From positions 33,107,624 to 33,171,623 of the forward strand of contig JAFMSR010000012.1 in assembly GCA_022818135.1 (NCBI GenBank): 64,000 nt of DNA, written 5' to 3'. Below, in pieces: positions 22,951 to 36,404 of this stretch. The DNA comes from Saxidomus purpurata (Eukaryota > Mollusca > Bivalvia > Venerida > Veneridae). The notes under the pieces are model-generated. The model ran no database searches. It was not told the DNA's origin and was given only the letters and a program-made list of their open reading frames with translations. The translations under genes and the position numbers were made by a program. The number at the start of each line of letters is the position of its first letter. Within the stretch, counting starts at the first letter, position 1.

Positions 22951-25900
22951 CTAGTTATCACTGTCATACAGAATTGCTGAAGCATTGTTGTCTCCTGTGT
23001 ATGTATGTCCACTGGTACCCAGCATTGTTTGTCCACTGGTACCCATCATAGACTTCTTCAACTGGTTATAGCTCCAATTTAACTGCTGTACCTCATGTTG
23101 GTGCCGGTGTCGTGTTTCATCCAGTTCCTTCAACAGATGGTCATTGGTCTGCACAAGTGACCTGACACAATAAAAACAATGCAAGTAATACATAGTAGAA
23201 TGTGACCAAAATTACCCAACTATTTTGTAGTCAGTGCCAGTGCTACCCTTCATTCACAGTGAACTCTTTTCTTTCATTTAGGTGTATACGACTGTATGTG
23301 TGTGCAAGTGTGTGATCCCTAATTGAAACACTGGTGCTTTTTCCACTACTGTTGTTATATAAGACATCAAGTGCTTAATTTAGCACATTTAAGATTATTC
23401 ACAGTGTGCTAAATAGAGCTTTACAGAACATAAACACAGAATAAACTACTTTTTTCCAAACACATGTCAAAATGCTTAAAACAGCTCAAATGTTTCGATT
23501 TCAGCAAGTGAGCTAGTTTTAGACACCAAAGTTTCCAGCAGTAAGTGCTCCTGCTTTTGTTTTTAGTGCTGATCATGATCAGTCTGCATTGCAATCCATG
23601 CACACTTAGCATTACTTGCACTCTTTGCTGTTCAGTAACTTAAAGCAATTTTTCCAGAGCACCTTTTTTTTTTGGCAACCGTCAATTATAGGATGAATAT
23701 TAAGTCCTATTTCGAAAATTCAAAAAGGTAAGTGCATTAGTACTCAAAAAAAGGAACTTACTTATGACTGTCCTGTAACATACTAGACAACTCCTGTAAC
23801 TGTTTGAACTGTTTTAGTTGTATTTGTTGTTTCTCTATATCTCTCTTTAGCTGATCATTCTGTTGCTGTATACTTTCTGAAATTCAACAGATGTCTGACA
23901 ATGTAATAATACGTCTGATAACTAACTTTCCCTCTTCTCAGACAATTTTCTGTGATCACAGGAAGCTGATATATTCTAGTATGTTTTGATTTTTGAGCAT
24001 TGCCATTTTATACAATGACCATGCAATAAGTTGGAAGCTTTCAGGGTATAAAGCTCACCGTATTTCTATTGACAGTTCAGACTTGACTGCAATAATGAAT
24101 ATCACTTGGGGCCCATCGTTCCCTTAATGTTACTGAAATGATAGTAGTATAAGAGGTTTCTACAAAAATGAGAAAACTCATTGCAAGCTATATTTAGCAT
24201 GTTAATGTTGTTAGCTGATGGTGATGTAATAAATACCCCAGTTAAACAAGGAACTGAAATAATGAACAGCTTTAATCATTTACCAAAGCAACAGTGTCAG
24301 GTTTATGTTCCTTAAGGTCAGTGGTTTCAATCTTGCTACTGGCCGATTTTTTTAAAGAAATAAATAAATGTAAATTAAATAGTCATAAATCCTCTGCTTT
24401 TGTCATTGTAAGGTTTCTAACCTAGCTGTGTTTGATTTATGCTCTGTGAAGTGCTGTATGATTCCCGCTGCTGCAACTTCTGTTGTAACCGCTTGTTTTC
24501 TCCAGCATATGACTGTATTTTATCTTTCAACATTTCCTTTAAGAAAGATAATAATGAGTAAAGAACTGTTGTTTTTTTTCATAAAAAAATGTATGTCTCC
24601 AACCCCTATGACCTTGACCCCAAATTATAAAATGCACGACTAAACTTCATACTAACACTTTTATGAAAATCCAGCAAGGGACTTTGGAATAACACACATA
24701 TATTTTTCTTTTTTCAGGTCCCTCTGACCTTGACCTTTGAGTTAGCGGCCCAAAATGACAATGCACAACTAGTCTTCATACTGATGCTTCCTGCAAAATT
24801 TTATGAAAATCCAGCAAAGTGTAATGAGAAGAAGCACAAACAAGATTTTTGGTTTTAAGGTCCCTGTGACCTTGACCTTTGAGCTAGTGATCCCAAACTA
24901 AAACATGCCCAACTAGACTTCATACTAATGCTTCTCAGCAAGGTTTGTGAAAATGTACCAGAAAATGTAACCTGTAGTGTTATTAAGGCTTAACTAAATA
25001 TCACCATGTCATCTTTAAGTTAATATGCCAAACGTCTTCAAAGTCCCATAACTCAGTCAAAACTCAGTCAAGCACAATGCCCTGACAATATGCACAACAT
25101 AACTCAGTAATATATATATATATATTTCTTCTATGTTTCATTAAAATATATCCAAGGGTATGACAGGAGTTGTCCAGACAAACTCTGTGGCAGACAGACA
25201 GCACAAAATCAATATGTCTCCATGCCACATAATTGAGGAGGGAGACATAATAATAATGATTCTAATAAAAAGTTGTTTGAAAAGTCCAAATACCCCCTAG
25301 GTGCAATTAGTAATGTGGAAAGAGCAATACATGTACAGAAGTCACTGTGACCTTAACCTTTGACATAGTGACCTCAAAATCACTAGAGATGGACTGTTTG
25401 TCCCAAATAATCATCTTAAATATGAAGTTTAAAGAATGTTAGGTGAAATTTTGTGCTTCATTGCTCAACATACTAACAGATAGACCAACTGAAGGATATC
25501 AGCATAAACAATACTCTACAGTGTTCCTGTATAACATAAGCTTGAACTTCCCATATCAAGATGATACAATAAATACACTATCCTTCATGAAACTTCACAA
25601 ATTGTAAAAAGAAATAGAAAATAAAGACATATAATCATGAACATATAAAAATTATAGTGGTATGAATGTAGCTTACAACATCAGTAAAAGCTTTCTGAAG
25701 AGAGGCCTTCAAATGTGCTTCTGTGGCCATATTGTCTTCAAGACTTGATGTGGTCAGTTCTTCGTTACGTCGTAAACGCTGGTTTTCTTTACGTAGTTGT
25801 GCAAGCTCATCTTTAAGTTGCTGCGCATCAAGTCTCTGAGAGTCATCAACCAAAGTATGCAAGTAGTCGTCTATTGCACCATAAGCTAATCCTGGGAAAC

Positions 25901-28900
25901 AATATCATAGATACTCTATTTAAAACATCACTATAATCGTCATTTTTGTTCCGCCATACTGCATAGGACGTATCATTACAAAAAACTATCAAACTATAAC
26001 CAATACTTTAAATAATAATACACTCATCTGATATTCCCTTAGATTTTCATTTAAAAACAGATTCTTGACTGGTTACCTTTGAATTTGTTGTTTTTATGTA
26101 AAGATTTGGAACCATTCCAGTAACGGTCAACAATGTCAAGTATCTGGAAGAGAAACAGCCTGGATTCCGGAGTCTCTGATCGGAACGATGTATTCCTCTT
26201 ACTAGTTGGTATATCTTCAGTTGTTTTACTGTGTTCTGGCTTCTCTTTATCAGAATACTTTTCTGCTCTTGTTTGATTATTGCTAGCATTCTGCAATACA
26301 GCATAAACCACATCTCTTCATCTGTTTATATACCTTAGAAATCCTCTACACAATTGTGCAGTTTTCCTCTATTACATTTGATTTTATTCACCAGTTTTCA
26401 TTTCCTGTGACAAAATACTGCTTTGAATTAATTTAACCACATGCATCACAGTTAATATCCCCCTCGCCCCCACCCAATAAAGTAGGAAACCTTTGCCTTG
26501 TTTCTACATACAACAGCCTTATTGACCAATAGGTGGCCCAAAACATGGTCAAATCAGAATACAAGATTTTTCCATGATTTTCTAATGTCAATTTTTATTT
26601 ACTGATTTCTGGTAGTGGTATCTAATCAACCTTCTCCCTGTTACAGCTGGCTTTACTGAGTAAGCAAAGTGATGAAATGCAACACATGCAGACCAAGTCA
26701 CCAATATAAAACTAATAAATTTTATTTTGAGAATCTAATCAACACCGTTCTATTAACTTATTCAAATTCCATTAAAATTTCAGTCTCCTCTACCATACAG
26801 GGACTGTAGATTACTGTAAACACACTTACACCGTAAATTTACCCCAAATAAATATCTGACTAACACTGGCCCATTCTTCCACATAGCGTTGTTGGCCCGG
26901 CCCCAAAAAAGCATTTATATGTACATGTTCTAGCCAATTCAATATTTTGAACCTATTTTACTTTTGTGCAGCCAATTTTGGCATTTAGTACTGCTAGAGC
27001 TAGCCCTGATACATATCTACGGTATTACTGCAATCTCTTATTTACCTGCAGCCTATCAGCAGGTACACTGTAAGAACGCCTGTGTCCTGGACCATTGTCT
27101 AGGTCCTCTTCAGGGTCAGCACCTCTACTTCTCTCAAGCTGGACCCTGGAGGGAGGTGGTGGGTATGAATCTCGCTCAGCTGTTATGAAACTAGTACCTG
27201 TATCTTCTACATCACCTGTATGTACAAATAATGAAAAATAGAAAACAAAATAAAGTACATGATTTAAGTTTTCATGTGAGCTAGCAACCAATTTCCTTCT
27301 CTAACATATCAGTCAGAGGTTTTCCACTTAGTTTTCCTGCAAAACTTTATATTGTTTTAAAAATTATTTGAATTTATTTTCAAATATTTAAGAAATGTTT
27401 TCTTCAGATTTAGATCGCACTCCAGTGTGCAAAAACCAGCAGCTTGATATTATTACATTTGTATCATTATTACCATATCTGGGTAATCTATAAAAATGTA
27501 AACAGATTATAATAATATACCACTGCATTCAATCATATAATGTCTTAAATGAACAAGCTAATTCTATGAATCCATTTCAGACTGAGCTATAGTACAGCCT
27601 TGGCCAAGGTATTCAAGACTTTTAATTGACAATGAAAAAAAGCAATCAGTTGTCATGTTAAGGGTTATGTTTCTACAGCTTGAAATTCTAAACAACAGGG
27701 TCCTGAGCTTGATCTACAAGGGTTGCAAAGCCCAGAAGGTTTATGTTTGAAACTGCAGTGTGTTCCAATGAATAACAGTGTTAGAAGTATTATGCTTATA
27801 ATAATAAAGATTAGCCAATTGTTTTAATAATTTCTTCACTCAACATCATCTAAATGTTTACTGCTAACGGTGAACAAATATTGGAGTGGCAAGTGTCGTG
27901 TACATTTGGAATACACAGAGACGTGTCAAAAATTTGGCAGACGTTTGAGGCAATAAATGTGAAAGTTGATGATTGGTAGGAACAACAAATATGTATTTAG
28001 GGCAGAATGATTATTGATCCGTTGGAAGTGTTGTTTATTAAAGTTAGTATATGTTTTCTATGCTGACTACTCGCTAGACAGTTCATTGAGTCAAAGTCCA
28101 AATACGTCATCGGATTTCGGAAGCGACTTTGATTTCGCTTTGATCTTCAGAATAGGCGAAGGTAGACATGTGAGAGCGACTTCTTTGCCCCAGTCGCCCC
28201 CTCGCCCAATCCCTGAGCATAAGTCGCCCCCTCGCCCGATCCCTGAGCATATAATCTCACCTGTACTGGGGTTTGGAGTGAAGTATCCATGACTCTTGAA
28301 CTTGTTGTATGCATCAGCTTCATCATCAAACTCTAGATTTGGGTCTTTTGTAAGCAGCTGATATGCATCATCTGGGCCCTGTGCTACAACATCTGGGATA
28401 TTCGGGTATCTCTTCTTGTATTCAGCCATTACTTCGTCCATTTCTGATGGCACCTTGTTCTTTTTTTGTTGAGGCTGCAAAAATTAAAAAAATAATACAA
28501 GGCAAATTATATACATTGTATGTTTGAATGGCTTTAAATCAGTTTTTAACAATGATTCTGCATTCTTTACGTAGAAATTATGACTAAATAAACTAGACTT
28601 ATCACTAAATGTGATTAATATCCCCGAAAGACTGTTTTATCAACTGAGGAAGTTAGTAGTAACAGAATACCTTGTAAAAAAACTTAAATAGAGATATTGT
28701 TCTTGGCAATACTTTCAAGATAGAGTTATGGTTCATGTGCACTGCACTTCCTCTCAATGTGCTTAACCATTGTATGAAGTTGCATTGAATTCCAACCAGT
28801 AGTTTTCAAGTTATACTCTGGACAAGGAAAAGTAACAAAGAGCAATAACTCTGTAATTACTCAAGATATAGTTATGGTTCTTGAACACTGCACTTCCTCT

Positions 28901-31900
28901 CAATGTGCTTGACCTATTGTATGAAGTTTTATCGTACTCCAACCAGTAGTTTTCAAGCTATGCTCTGGACAAGGAAAATGCAACGGTCCGACAGACCACC
29001 TGCACGCCCGACCAACCACCGGGTGACTCCTTTATACCCCACTAAACTTCATTTCGGGGGTATAATAATTAACTTTAAGAATTCTTTCAAAACTAATTTT
29101 TCACAGATGCCAGGACATGTATCCTTTACAGCTACAGTAGTAGCTAGGATTAAAGACCTTTTTTTAAGTGATGAAATCAGAGTTACCCTGTTATCTGGTC
29201 CATCCTCTGGTTGCCTTGCAAGCTTCTTAAGACCTATATATAGTAATAAAATCACTGGCTTTACAATCTGTACATGTATATAATACAACATTACATTCCT
29301 AACTTCTTAAGTTTGAGTTATTTGACGAAATTTGAGCATGTACTAAATACAAATGTACACGTAACATATCAAACTGGAAATGGTAATGACCAAAGACTAT
29401 GTTCTTGTAATAAAAAGTAACTACTCTCTTCTTGAATGAGTTATGGCCTGTCTTGCACTTAGAAAATCACATTTTTTGGTCCAGTTTTGTGTGTACATGT
29501 ATACTGTATGCCAACCTGAATATCAACTTCAGTCTAAGCCTATTACTTCATGACTTGTGTTTCCACTACATACTATTTTGTTTTTGCTATCATATCATTC
29601 TATGGTAAGTTTTTCTTGCTCCTTTGAATCTAGCTTTTTATGATAGACTATATTGGGTTAATCTGTTCTCTTTTTACAATTGAATTTACACTGACAGTAT
29701 TGCAAGTACAATAACAGACAGATTTTTCCAAAATCCCTTTAAAATGGTTTTTGTTATCACAATTTCATGAACATACATATCCTGTAGTAACTTTATATTA
29801 AAATACTGATTAGCACTGCTAGACAATTCCATTTCCTGTAATTCACCACATATGGGTATTTTATATGTTACATCCTGAAATACTACAGCTACTCTTGCTG
29901 AAGTCATCTTAACCTTACAGACAAAAGTCATGCCCTTGAAATCTGAACTTCACTCTGATAGAGTGAAGTGAACTTACCAACAATAGAATAATCTTCTACA
30001 GAAGGTTCCTTAACATTTGATCCTGTTAAAGGCCTTGGCTTACTGAGGTCACCTCCAGTCCTTGCAATGAGATCCAGAATTTCAACATCATCATCGTCCA
30101 AAACTGAAAATTAGTAATTACCTCTAACACTTTTCTTTCCACAGGGTAATTATATTGAAAAGAGCAACATACAAACTGGACATTTTTAGTTTTATATTTG
30201 AACTTGATGCTAAAAGTATACATGCTCCTTTGCCCTGTATCAAGTTCAACATATTCTTCAGCCTTAATGTCTACACTGACAGTGTTTCCTTTTCTAAAGA
30301 AGCGTATTGGCTACTCAAATTCAAATTTTTGTCAACCTGGTGTTAAAAGATTTCATCTTGAAGTGAGATCAATCAATTTACTGTGACCTGAATTGTGAAG
30401 GTAAAGTATGGAAAACAAATGTACCTCTTCCACTTCCCATGGTTTTGACATGTTCTGCCCTTGGGTTAGGTGGTCTGGATGGGGGTTCCTCTTGTCGTGG
30501 GTGATGTGTCATTTCTGTAGCTTGACTTGTACTGTAATGTATTAGAGCACCCTGTCTTTCTCTGTCCCTTACGCTTCTATCATCTGAAATTTTGAAAGAC
30601 ACTTCATAATTGCATAAAATTAAGCAACTGTATAACAAAAGCAGTATAAATACTAAATAGTAACAGGAAATAATCATCATAATATACTTTGACACTATTA
30701 ACAGGTATATCAGTAGCATTTTGTCTTAGCATTTCACCTTTATGTGTTTTGCAGTTTTGGGAGGGATATAACTCCTTCTTGACTGTTTGCTTGAACTAAT
30801 CTGGTTAACTGTACATATACCTTAGTATCAAAGCCCTTGTAATTTACTTGGGCGTAGTGTTACACGATAATCATTTTCACAGCTAAGAAGTTCATTAATT
30901 GTTCATGAATTTTAACATTTTTACCTAGTTTTTGTAGGTTAGGCAGCATGTGTATCAGATACAATCTGTAGTCGGTTTCTGTACGAGTCACTGGGTTCAA
31001 TCGCAAATCAAGTTCTTTCAAATTTGGGTTGAATTTCAGTTTCTTTAACTCATCTAATGTTTCTATGTTGTTATAGTAGCTTAGTAAAATGTTAAGAAAA
31101 CACTATACGTAAATAGTAACTCCGGTGGGAGAGCATTCATCAGAGTAATGATGAAGCAATCCACTCTTTATCATATATCGGAAATGTTTTTCTAAATATA
31201 CCTTTACACTGATCATACCTTTAAATGTTATTTCTTATGACATGTAGAGTGGAAGGTACTGAGTTAAAAAATTATCACTGAATAACTTTGACCAGCTTCA
31301 ACAATCATCACCTCGGAACAAACACTAAATAGGTTTCTAGTATGCAGCCAATGAGTATAGTTAACACAAGTCTGACACAAGAAATTAATTGTGCAGTTGA
31401 AATGGAAGTACATATACTAAACTTGTTATTTTCAACAGACTGCATGCCATACAACATGAGTAAGAGAATTAATTTGAAGTTGTTGTCTATAATTTTGTAG
31501 AAAATCTACTGAAATTTCATTATTTCAAGGTTTATTTTTTATTAAGGAGGATACAGATTCAACTTTTCCAACAGTTTCAGATGTTCCAATCCCTGCAAAA
31601 TAAAAAGACAACAAAAATTTAAAACTAAATCAAATATACACAATGTATACTGTCTACAAAAACTGTGCAAGATGTACTAGAACACAAAATAAGTTTGAAA
31701 TAAAGAACAATAAGGAAACAAATACTAAATGCCCGGAATTTAGGAGACACATAACAGTCTGACAAGCAAAATTCACTTTAGCTGGTGCACTACTTTACAC
31801 ACATGGATCTACCGGAAAGTTAGAAAATTTCCAACTCTTAATATCACACCTCGAATGCATAACAGGCTCAGTATAACCATCACTTGCATTTTACCATAAC

Positions 31901-34900
31901 CTTAAAGTTTTTTTTAGTATACATTTTTTTAATTATTCGTAAGCTAAATTTACATGCACCATACCTGAAGGCTGCCTATGTTGTTCCTGGAGAGATCAAG
32001 ATGTTTGAGTCTTGAAAACATGCGAAGGGAGGACCCAAGGCTGACAACTTTCTCATGGTAGGTACCAGGTAAAGCCAGGGACTTGACATCCTCTGAAATA
32101 AAATCTACCATATTAAATGTTTTACTAGAATAAGACAAATACCTTCTGTATTGTCGGCTACAATCATGCAAAAACCCAATTTTACCTTTTCTCTTGGCAA
32201 ATTTCTTTTTTAAATGAAGAAAGGACCAGGACAGACCGACCTATCATAATCAATGCAAATGTCTGCTGAAGTAAGCATCTTCCTCAGAGTCCCATTAGGA
32301 TTTTGGATGCAAAATCACATGTAGCTCTTATATAAAATATTACCAAGAAAGACATCTTACTAGTCAGCAAAATTGACAGTTGCTTGAAAAACATTCCTAA
32401 TGTCTCATTTTATATATCAAAAGTACAGGCCATGAATAAAGCACTGTATTTGTTTAAAAATAAAGAAGAGCTGTTTGTAAAACATGTATGCCCCCTTGAT
32501 GCAAGTCAAACTATGCAAGGACCAGCTTTTATAGAACAGTCACTGTGAAATTCTCATAAGACCTAATAACCTGAAAATGAATAGGGGTCATCAAGTGGTA
32601 CTGACAAATGAAATTTGAAAAAAAAAAAAAATTGAATGAAGTTTTTTTCATATGGCCTTAAAAAAAATTCAAATGCACCTCCAAAAAAAAAATTCATATG
32701 GGCTCTCGGTTGCCGTTGAAAAAAATGACATAGTTACTAATACATAAACATAAAACTTAAAGGCTAGAATCAACAATAGAAGTAAAAATTTAGGTATGAA
32801 TTTGCAAAAATCAATTGAAAATGCTGGTTTCATGGCACCGCTACATTATATGTATATATGGAATTTCAAAAGCGTTTGCAAACGTTTGCAACGCTTTATT
32901 ATTTGGTAGATACTTTTTAGGAATTTATACCCGAACCTTTTTATATGACTATATGTTCTAAAATATGTTATTTTCATACAGTTTGAAGAATTTTATTTTT
33001 TTACCAAACTCTGAGAGCGATCAGCTTTAAAAAAGAAAATAATGTGGTCTGAATAAAAAAATTGTTTGGCCTTTACAAAAAAATAAAATTGTTGGCCTTA
33101 AAAAAAACTAAAAAAACTATATGGCCTTAAAAAAAATGGCCTTAAAAAAAACAACAATGTTTGGCCTTAAAACAAATTTAAAAAACTACAAATATGAAAT
33201 CAATGTATCAACAGAACACAATTCTTAATTCTTCTATCTGTATCAAATTTTTCATTGTGCTAAAGGGGCTTTAATGTACGAGAGACATCACAACCCTTTT
33301 GTCATAAGCAGTACAATTGTAAAGTTTGATGAAGAAATCCTAAGAAATGGCAAAGTTATAGCCAATGTTAAGTTTTTGTGACGGACGGACGAACTGACGG
33401 ACAAAGCGATCCATATGTATCGCCTTTTCTCCGAAAGGGCAACACAACAAAATTTTAAAAAGTCCTATGAGCTTATATGAAGCATATCATAATGACCTTG
33501 ACCTTAGGACTATGGACCTGAATAACACTTGCAACAACTTATCTGGGTGTTGAGGACATCTTTGCAAAGCTATTTCAAATTACCTCCATGCATGACAAAG
33601 TTACAGCACTGACACGACAACGTGGATAGTATAATTTAAACATTTATCTTGGACCCAATAGCAACTCATTACTTTGAACATTGTGACCTTGACCTCTAGG
33701 CTAGGGACTTGAGTCTGGTGTGTGGCACATCAGCTTGGTATGTTGAACATTTGTGCCTAGTTCTTTGAAAATCCATCCATGCACAACACAGTTACAGCCC
33801 AGACCAGATGGGCTCACAGACTGACGGTGCAGTTTTAATATACATGTACAAATCTCAGAGGCATAGAAAAATATTGATATTGTATCATTACTACATCATA
33901 AGTTTTTGCAACAGCTCCACAAAAAACGTAACCAAACCTGAACTTTTTCAGACAGACGAGATAGAATTTTCACTGGCCTGACGGTAATTTTACTTCTTCC
34001 AGATTTCGGGCAAGTGGGTTATTTCGAAAAGTAGAAGGCTATGATTCAGGTATAAGCCAGGCTTCACATTTTTTCTTAACATGAGATAATGTGTAATCAG
34101 TGCATTTCTTATGTTGCTATGACTACTGTATGCACAAAGTACATTTTGATTGAATAAAAAAAAATGCTCAACTTGCATTCTGCACAACTTGGTAGATAAG
34201 TCTGTTTTTGAGTTCTTTAGGCTAACTATTTTTTCTTTTTCTTTTTAGTCTCTGAATTCTTATTGTTTTATCAATTCTTTAACAGTAACTTCATTTTATG
34301 TCAAAGAATCAATAGCGAACATCACAGCTCACTGATTCTACATATCAATTTAATATAAACAATGACCATATCCAATACCATGTCAAGAATAAGTCTGTAA
34401 AGGCTAACTTATCTCATCAAATATGCACCTTTTTGACAGGTTTAACTTAATAAGTTTGCCGACTATTATTTATGACTGCTTTATCTGGATTATGGATTTG
34501 TTCACCGTTTGTTCACAACTTGCTTATCCCTGAGCTGGTGGTAAACTTGTTGGAACACGCATTCAAGGGAGAAAATCATTCTTTCAGATAAACTTGAATT
34601 TTCCTTTGTACACTCCATATACCTATTTGACAGCATCACACAAAAATTAAAAACATACACATATACAAATAAAACACACTAGAGCGTCCTAAACAGATAA
34701 ACAATATTTCCATATCATTATGGACCATGGATACAGTTACAGTAGCCGGGTAATTCAACACAGTGTTCAGACCCAAATGTAAAAATAGTCATCTGATATT
34801 AAAGATAATTGCACATCTAATTGAATGCAATAAGAAAAAAAGCAAGCTACCTAGATTATCATGCTGCAAACCTACACGGTTTCGAATCAACTCTTCTGTA

Positions 34901-34914
34901 AGTGTCAGCGCCAT
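22951..34914 (-). CDS. CEP72: Centrosomal protein of 72 kDa (complete, 14 exons)
   Basis: Encodes CEP72, a centrosome and centriolar-satellite protein that in vertebrates works with PCM1, CEP290 and Kizuna in spindle-pole and ciliary functions. Minus-strand exons: 34914-34851, 32092-31965, 31592-31555, 31079-30925, 30583-30425, 30103-29978, 29233-29187, 28474-28261, 27215-27046, 26290-26077, 25891-25677, 24536-24422, 23876-23762 and 23161-22951 (TAG). All introns are GT-AG and the 1971 nt stay in frame, giving 656 aa (human about 647). Residues 25-129 hold the LRR region, with SLALPGTYHEK, LKHLDLSRNNI, LEKLNLYYNNI and LKELDLRLNP, closed by KLDDRSVR; these match vertebrate CEP72 closely. The middle (130-440) is polar and likely disordered. 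Residues about 450-640 are a coiled coil, ending QLNWSYNQLKKS. The start follows AAAACATGGCG. Small exons such as 31592-31555 (38 nt) were placed by codon phase. Confidence 0.93.
24590..25252 (+). mobile_element. TATGTCTCC-ended repeat element in CEP72 intron
   Basis: Bounded by 'tatgtctcc' (about 24592) and its reverse complement 'ggagacata' (about 25242-25250). It contains about three ~125-bp units with 'gaccttgacctttgag' and 'cttcatactaatgcttc'. A (TA)n run lies near 25110. It sits between exons 11 and 12 and is non-coding. Confidence 0.6.
28618..29066 (+). mobile_element. Short element with TATCCCCGAAA / TTTCGGGGGTATA ends in CEP72 intron
   Basis: The left end 'tatccccgaaa' (28620) pairs with the right 'tttcgggggtata' (29052-29064). 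It contains two ~135-bp units sharing 'cactgcacttcctctcaatg' and a short gaccgacc-type run. Located between exons 7 and 8 of CEP72. Confidence 0.6.
33230..33445 (-). mobile_element. Family C Helentron-like element, truncated
   Basis: On the minus strand it starts TGTTGCCCTTTCGG, continues through a (GACGG)n run and includes 'ggctataactttgccatttc'. This is the 5' part of the family C element found at 49087. It is truncated after about 200 bp. Confidence 0.65.
33485..33830 (+). repeat. Two ~180-bp tandem units with GACCTTGACC
   Basis: Two diverged units carry 'tgaccttgacct', 'ttacctccatgcatgacaaa'-like sequence and 'gttacagc'. They end in 'ctcacagactgacgg'. Non-coding. Confidence 0.5.
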
Positions 34915-35320
34915 GTTTTCAAAACAAATTCGGCCCACTTTCGGAATTTCGAACAAAACCGAGGTGCTCCGACAATTGAGCTAACTTTACACGTTTGGAT
35001 TTACAAAAAGGGCTTTCAAACGAATCTTCTACTCCACTATTCCTAACATTCATTTCTGATTATAACTGGAAAGCGTTGTTAAGGACAAATGGTTAACAAT
35101 GAGTTAACTTTCTTAAGTTTTTAAAGAAAATGAAAGAAGGACTTGAAGAAAAGTATGGCCATAATAGTCAGTTATGAAGGTTGGCCATTAACAAAGATGA
35201 TGATGATGAAAAGTACAGTGGCAAAAATACGAAGGCTGGGAGTAGACCGTACTGTGTTTGTTTTACTACAAAAATGCCAGATATTGGGACAGTAATTAAA
35301 AGTAGATCTTATAAAAGTCC
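34915..35320. other. Upstream flank of CEP72
   Basis: The CEP72 promoter and 5' UTR should be here. No motif stands out and no gene is seen. Confidence 0.35.
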
Positions 35321-35826
35321 TTAAATAATGAGTCTTGTATCAACAACAATCCTACCTATTAGTTGCCTGGCTGCTTTTATTTTACAAATAGGAAAAATGT
35401 GTGCATCTAAATTTAAAAGAAAATCAATTTCGACTGCCAATAATTTAACGTGTTGTTCATAAGATATGTTATGATCAGTGAAATGGTAACTTTTTATTTC
35501 TTCACTTGCCCTTTTCCTTTTGATATTGACTAACATGTTATTACAAAATGTACGTTTTGTAATCCGTGTATATAAATAAAGATTCTGCTATGTTCTGACT
35601 AGAATTTGTCTGGATGAGCTTGCATCTGATAATTGGAAACCCATTCGATTAAAATATTACTGACATTTTCCAGAGTGGTTTTTACTAGTTAGATATCTTT
35701 GTTCCAAAATGAAAGAGTATTATCATCTGCATATTTATATTGTTGAGATTCATTTATTGAGTAAAAGATGTCATTTAAGAAAATATAAAAAAAATAAGGG
35801 CCCTAAACTTGATCCTTGAGGCCAGT
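35321..35826 (-). pseudogene. LINE reverse transcriptase remnant with YADD
   Basis: Read on the minus strand, 35825-35580 gives a degenerate SGLKDQ-GPYFFYIFLNDI, then QQYKYADDNTLSFWNKDI. This is the 'GSxLGPLxFxxFLNDI' and catalytic YADD blocks of CR1/Jockey-type reverse transcriptases. A further open stretch (35536-35321) contains KRKRASEEIKSYHF and VKLLAVEIDFLLNLDAHI, resembling the usual 'VKLLGVxIDxxLxFxxHI' that follows. At least two in-frame stops and no ends: a dead 5'-truncated copy. Confidence 0.7.
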
Positions 35827-35847
35827 GTCCGTATATTACGGACCCTG
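35827..35847. repeat. Short palindrome related to 37291-37323
   Basis: gtccgtatattacggac followed by cctg. Its reverse complement begins CAGGGTCCGTA, the same terminal motif as the palindrome at 37291. It adjoins the LINE remnant. Confidence 0.55.
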
Positions 35848-36404
35848 TTGAGGCACACCTTTTAGGATATTAGAAAACTAATTTTCACTTTAGAGAATGT
35901 TGTGACAGTTCAAAAGATTTATCCAAATAATAAATTAAATGTTGATTTTCTTCAATGTTTTATTCTGACCAAGCCATTCATATGTTAAACTCGCTAAAAA
36001 TAGTTTTTTTTTGGTTTTTTTTTCTCATCCTTTTTTTGTGAAGTAAATTACGGAACTATACACTACAGAATCGTATACTTACGTGAGTAAATAAAACATT
36101 TTGACTATCTTGAATAATTTGTGGAAGAGAAATATTGTATAATTTTCTAAGACTGCAGGAAAATAAACTTATTTGAGAACTTTATTTACAGACAGACAGG
36201 ATAGACAGACATTTTTTTATTTTTCAATCAGTTTACATAATCGAAATATTGCAAAGACAAGAACTATCTATTAAAAAAATGGCCGGCGAAATTTTGAGTA
36301 TATAAATGCGATTGCATGGTAGCTAGATTTTATCGTAAAAAAATCCTGTCAAATTTAAAATTTATGCAGTCAGAAGGCGCCATATTTCACATGGTGAGAA
36401 AGGT

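Larger units (their letters stand above)
32093..34850 (-). other. First intron of CEP72, repeat-rich
   Basis: The largest CEP72 intron (2.76 kb). It holds A-rich sequence with a recurring 'ggccttaaaaaaa' (32655, 33090 and several between 33060 and 33182), a minus-strand fragment of repeat family C (33230-33445) and a GACCTTGACC-type tandem repeat (33485-33830). No alternative exon was recognised. Confidence 0.6.

Noticed and set aside
28014..28292. 92-codon plus-strand frame
   Set aside because: Overlaps CEP72 exon 8 and its donor on the opposite strand, with a small tandem repeat (about 28190-28250) in the intron.
29686..29931. 81-codon minus frame between CEP72 exons 6 and 7
   Set aside because: Skipping it keeps the CEP72 frame and homology; no acceptor/donor pair in phase and no domain.
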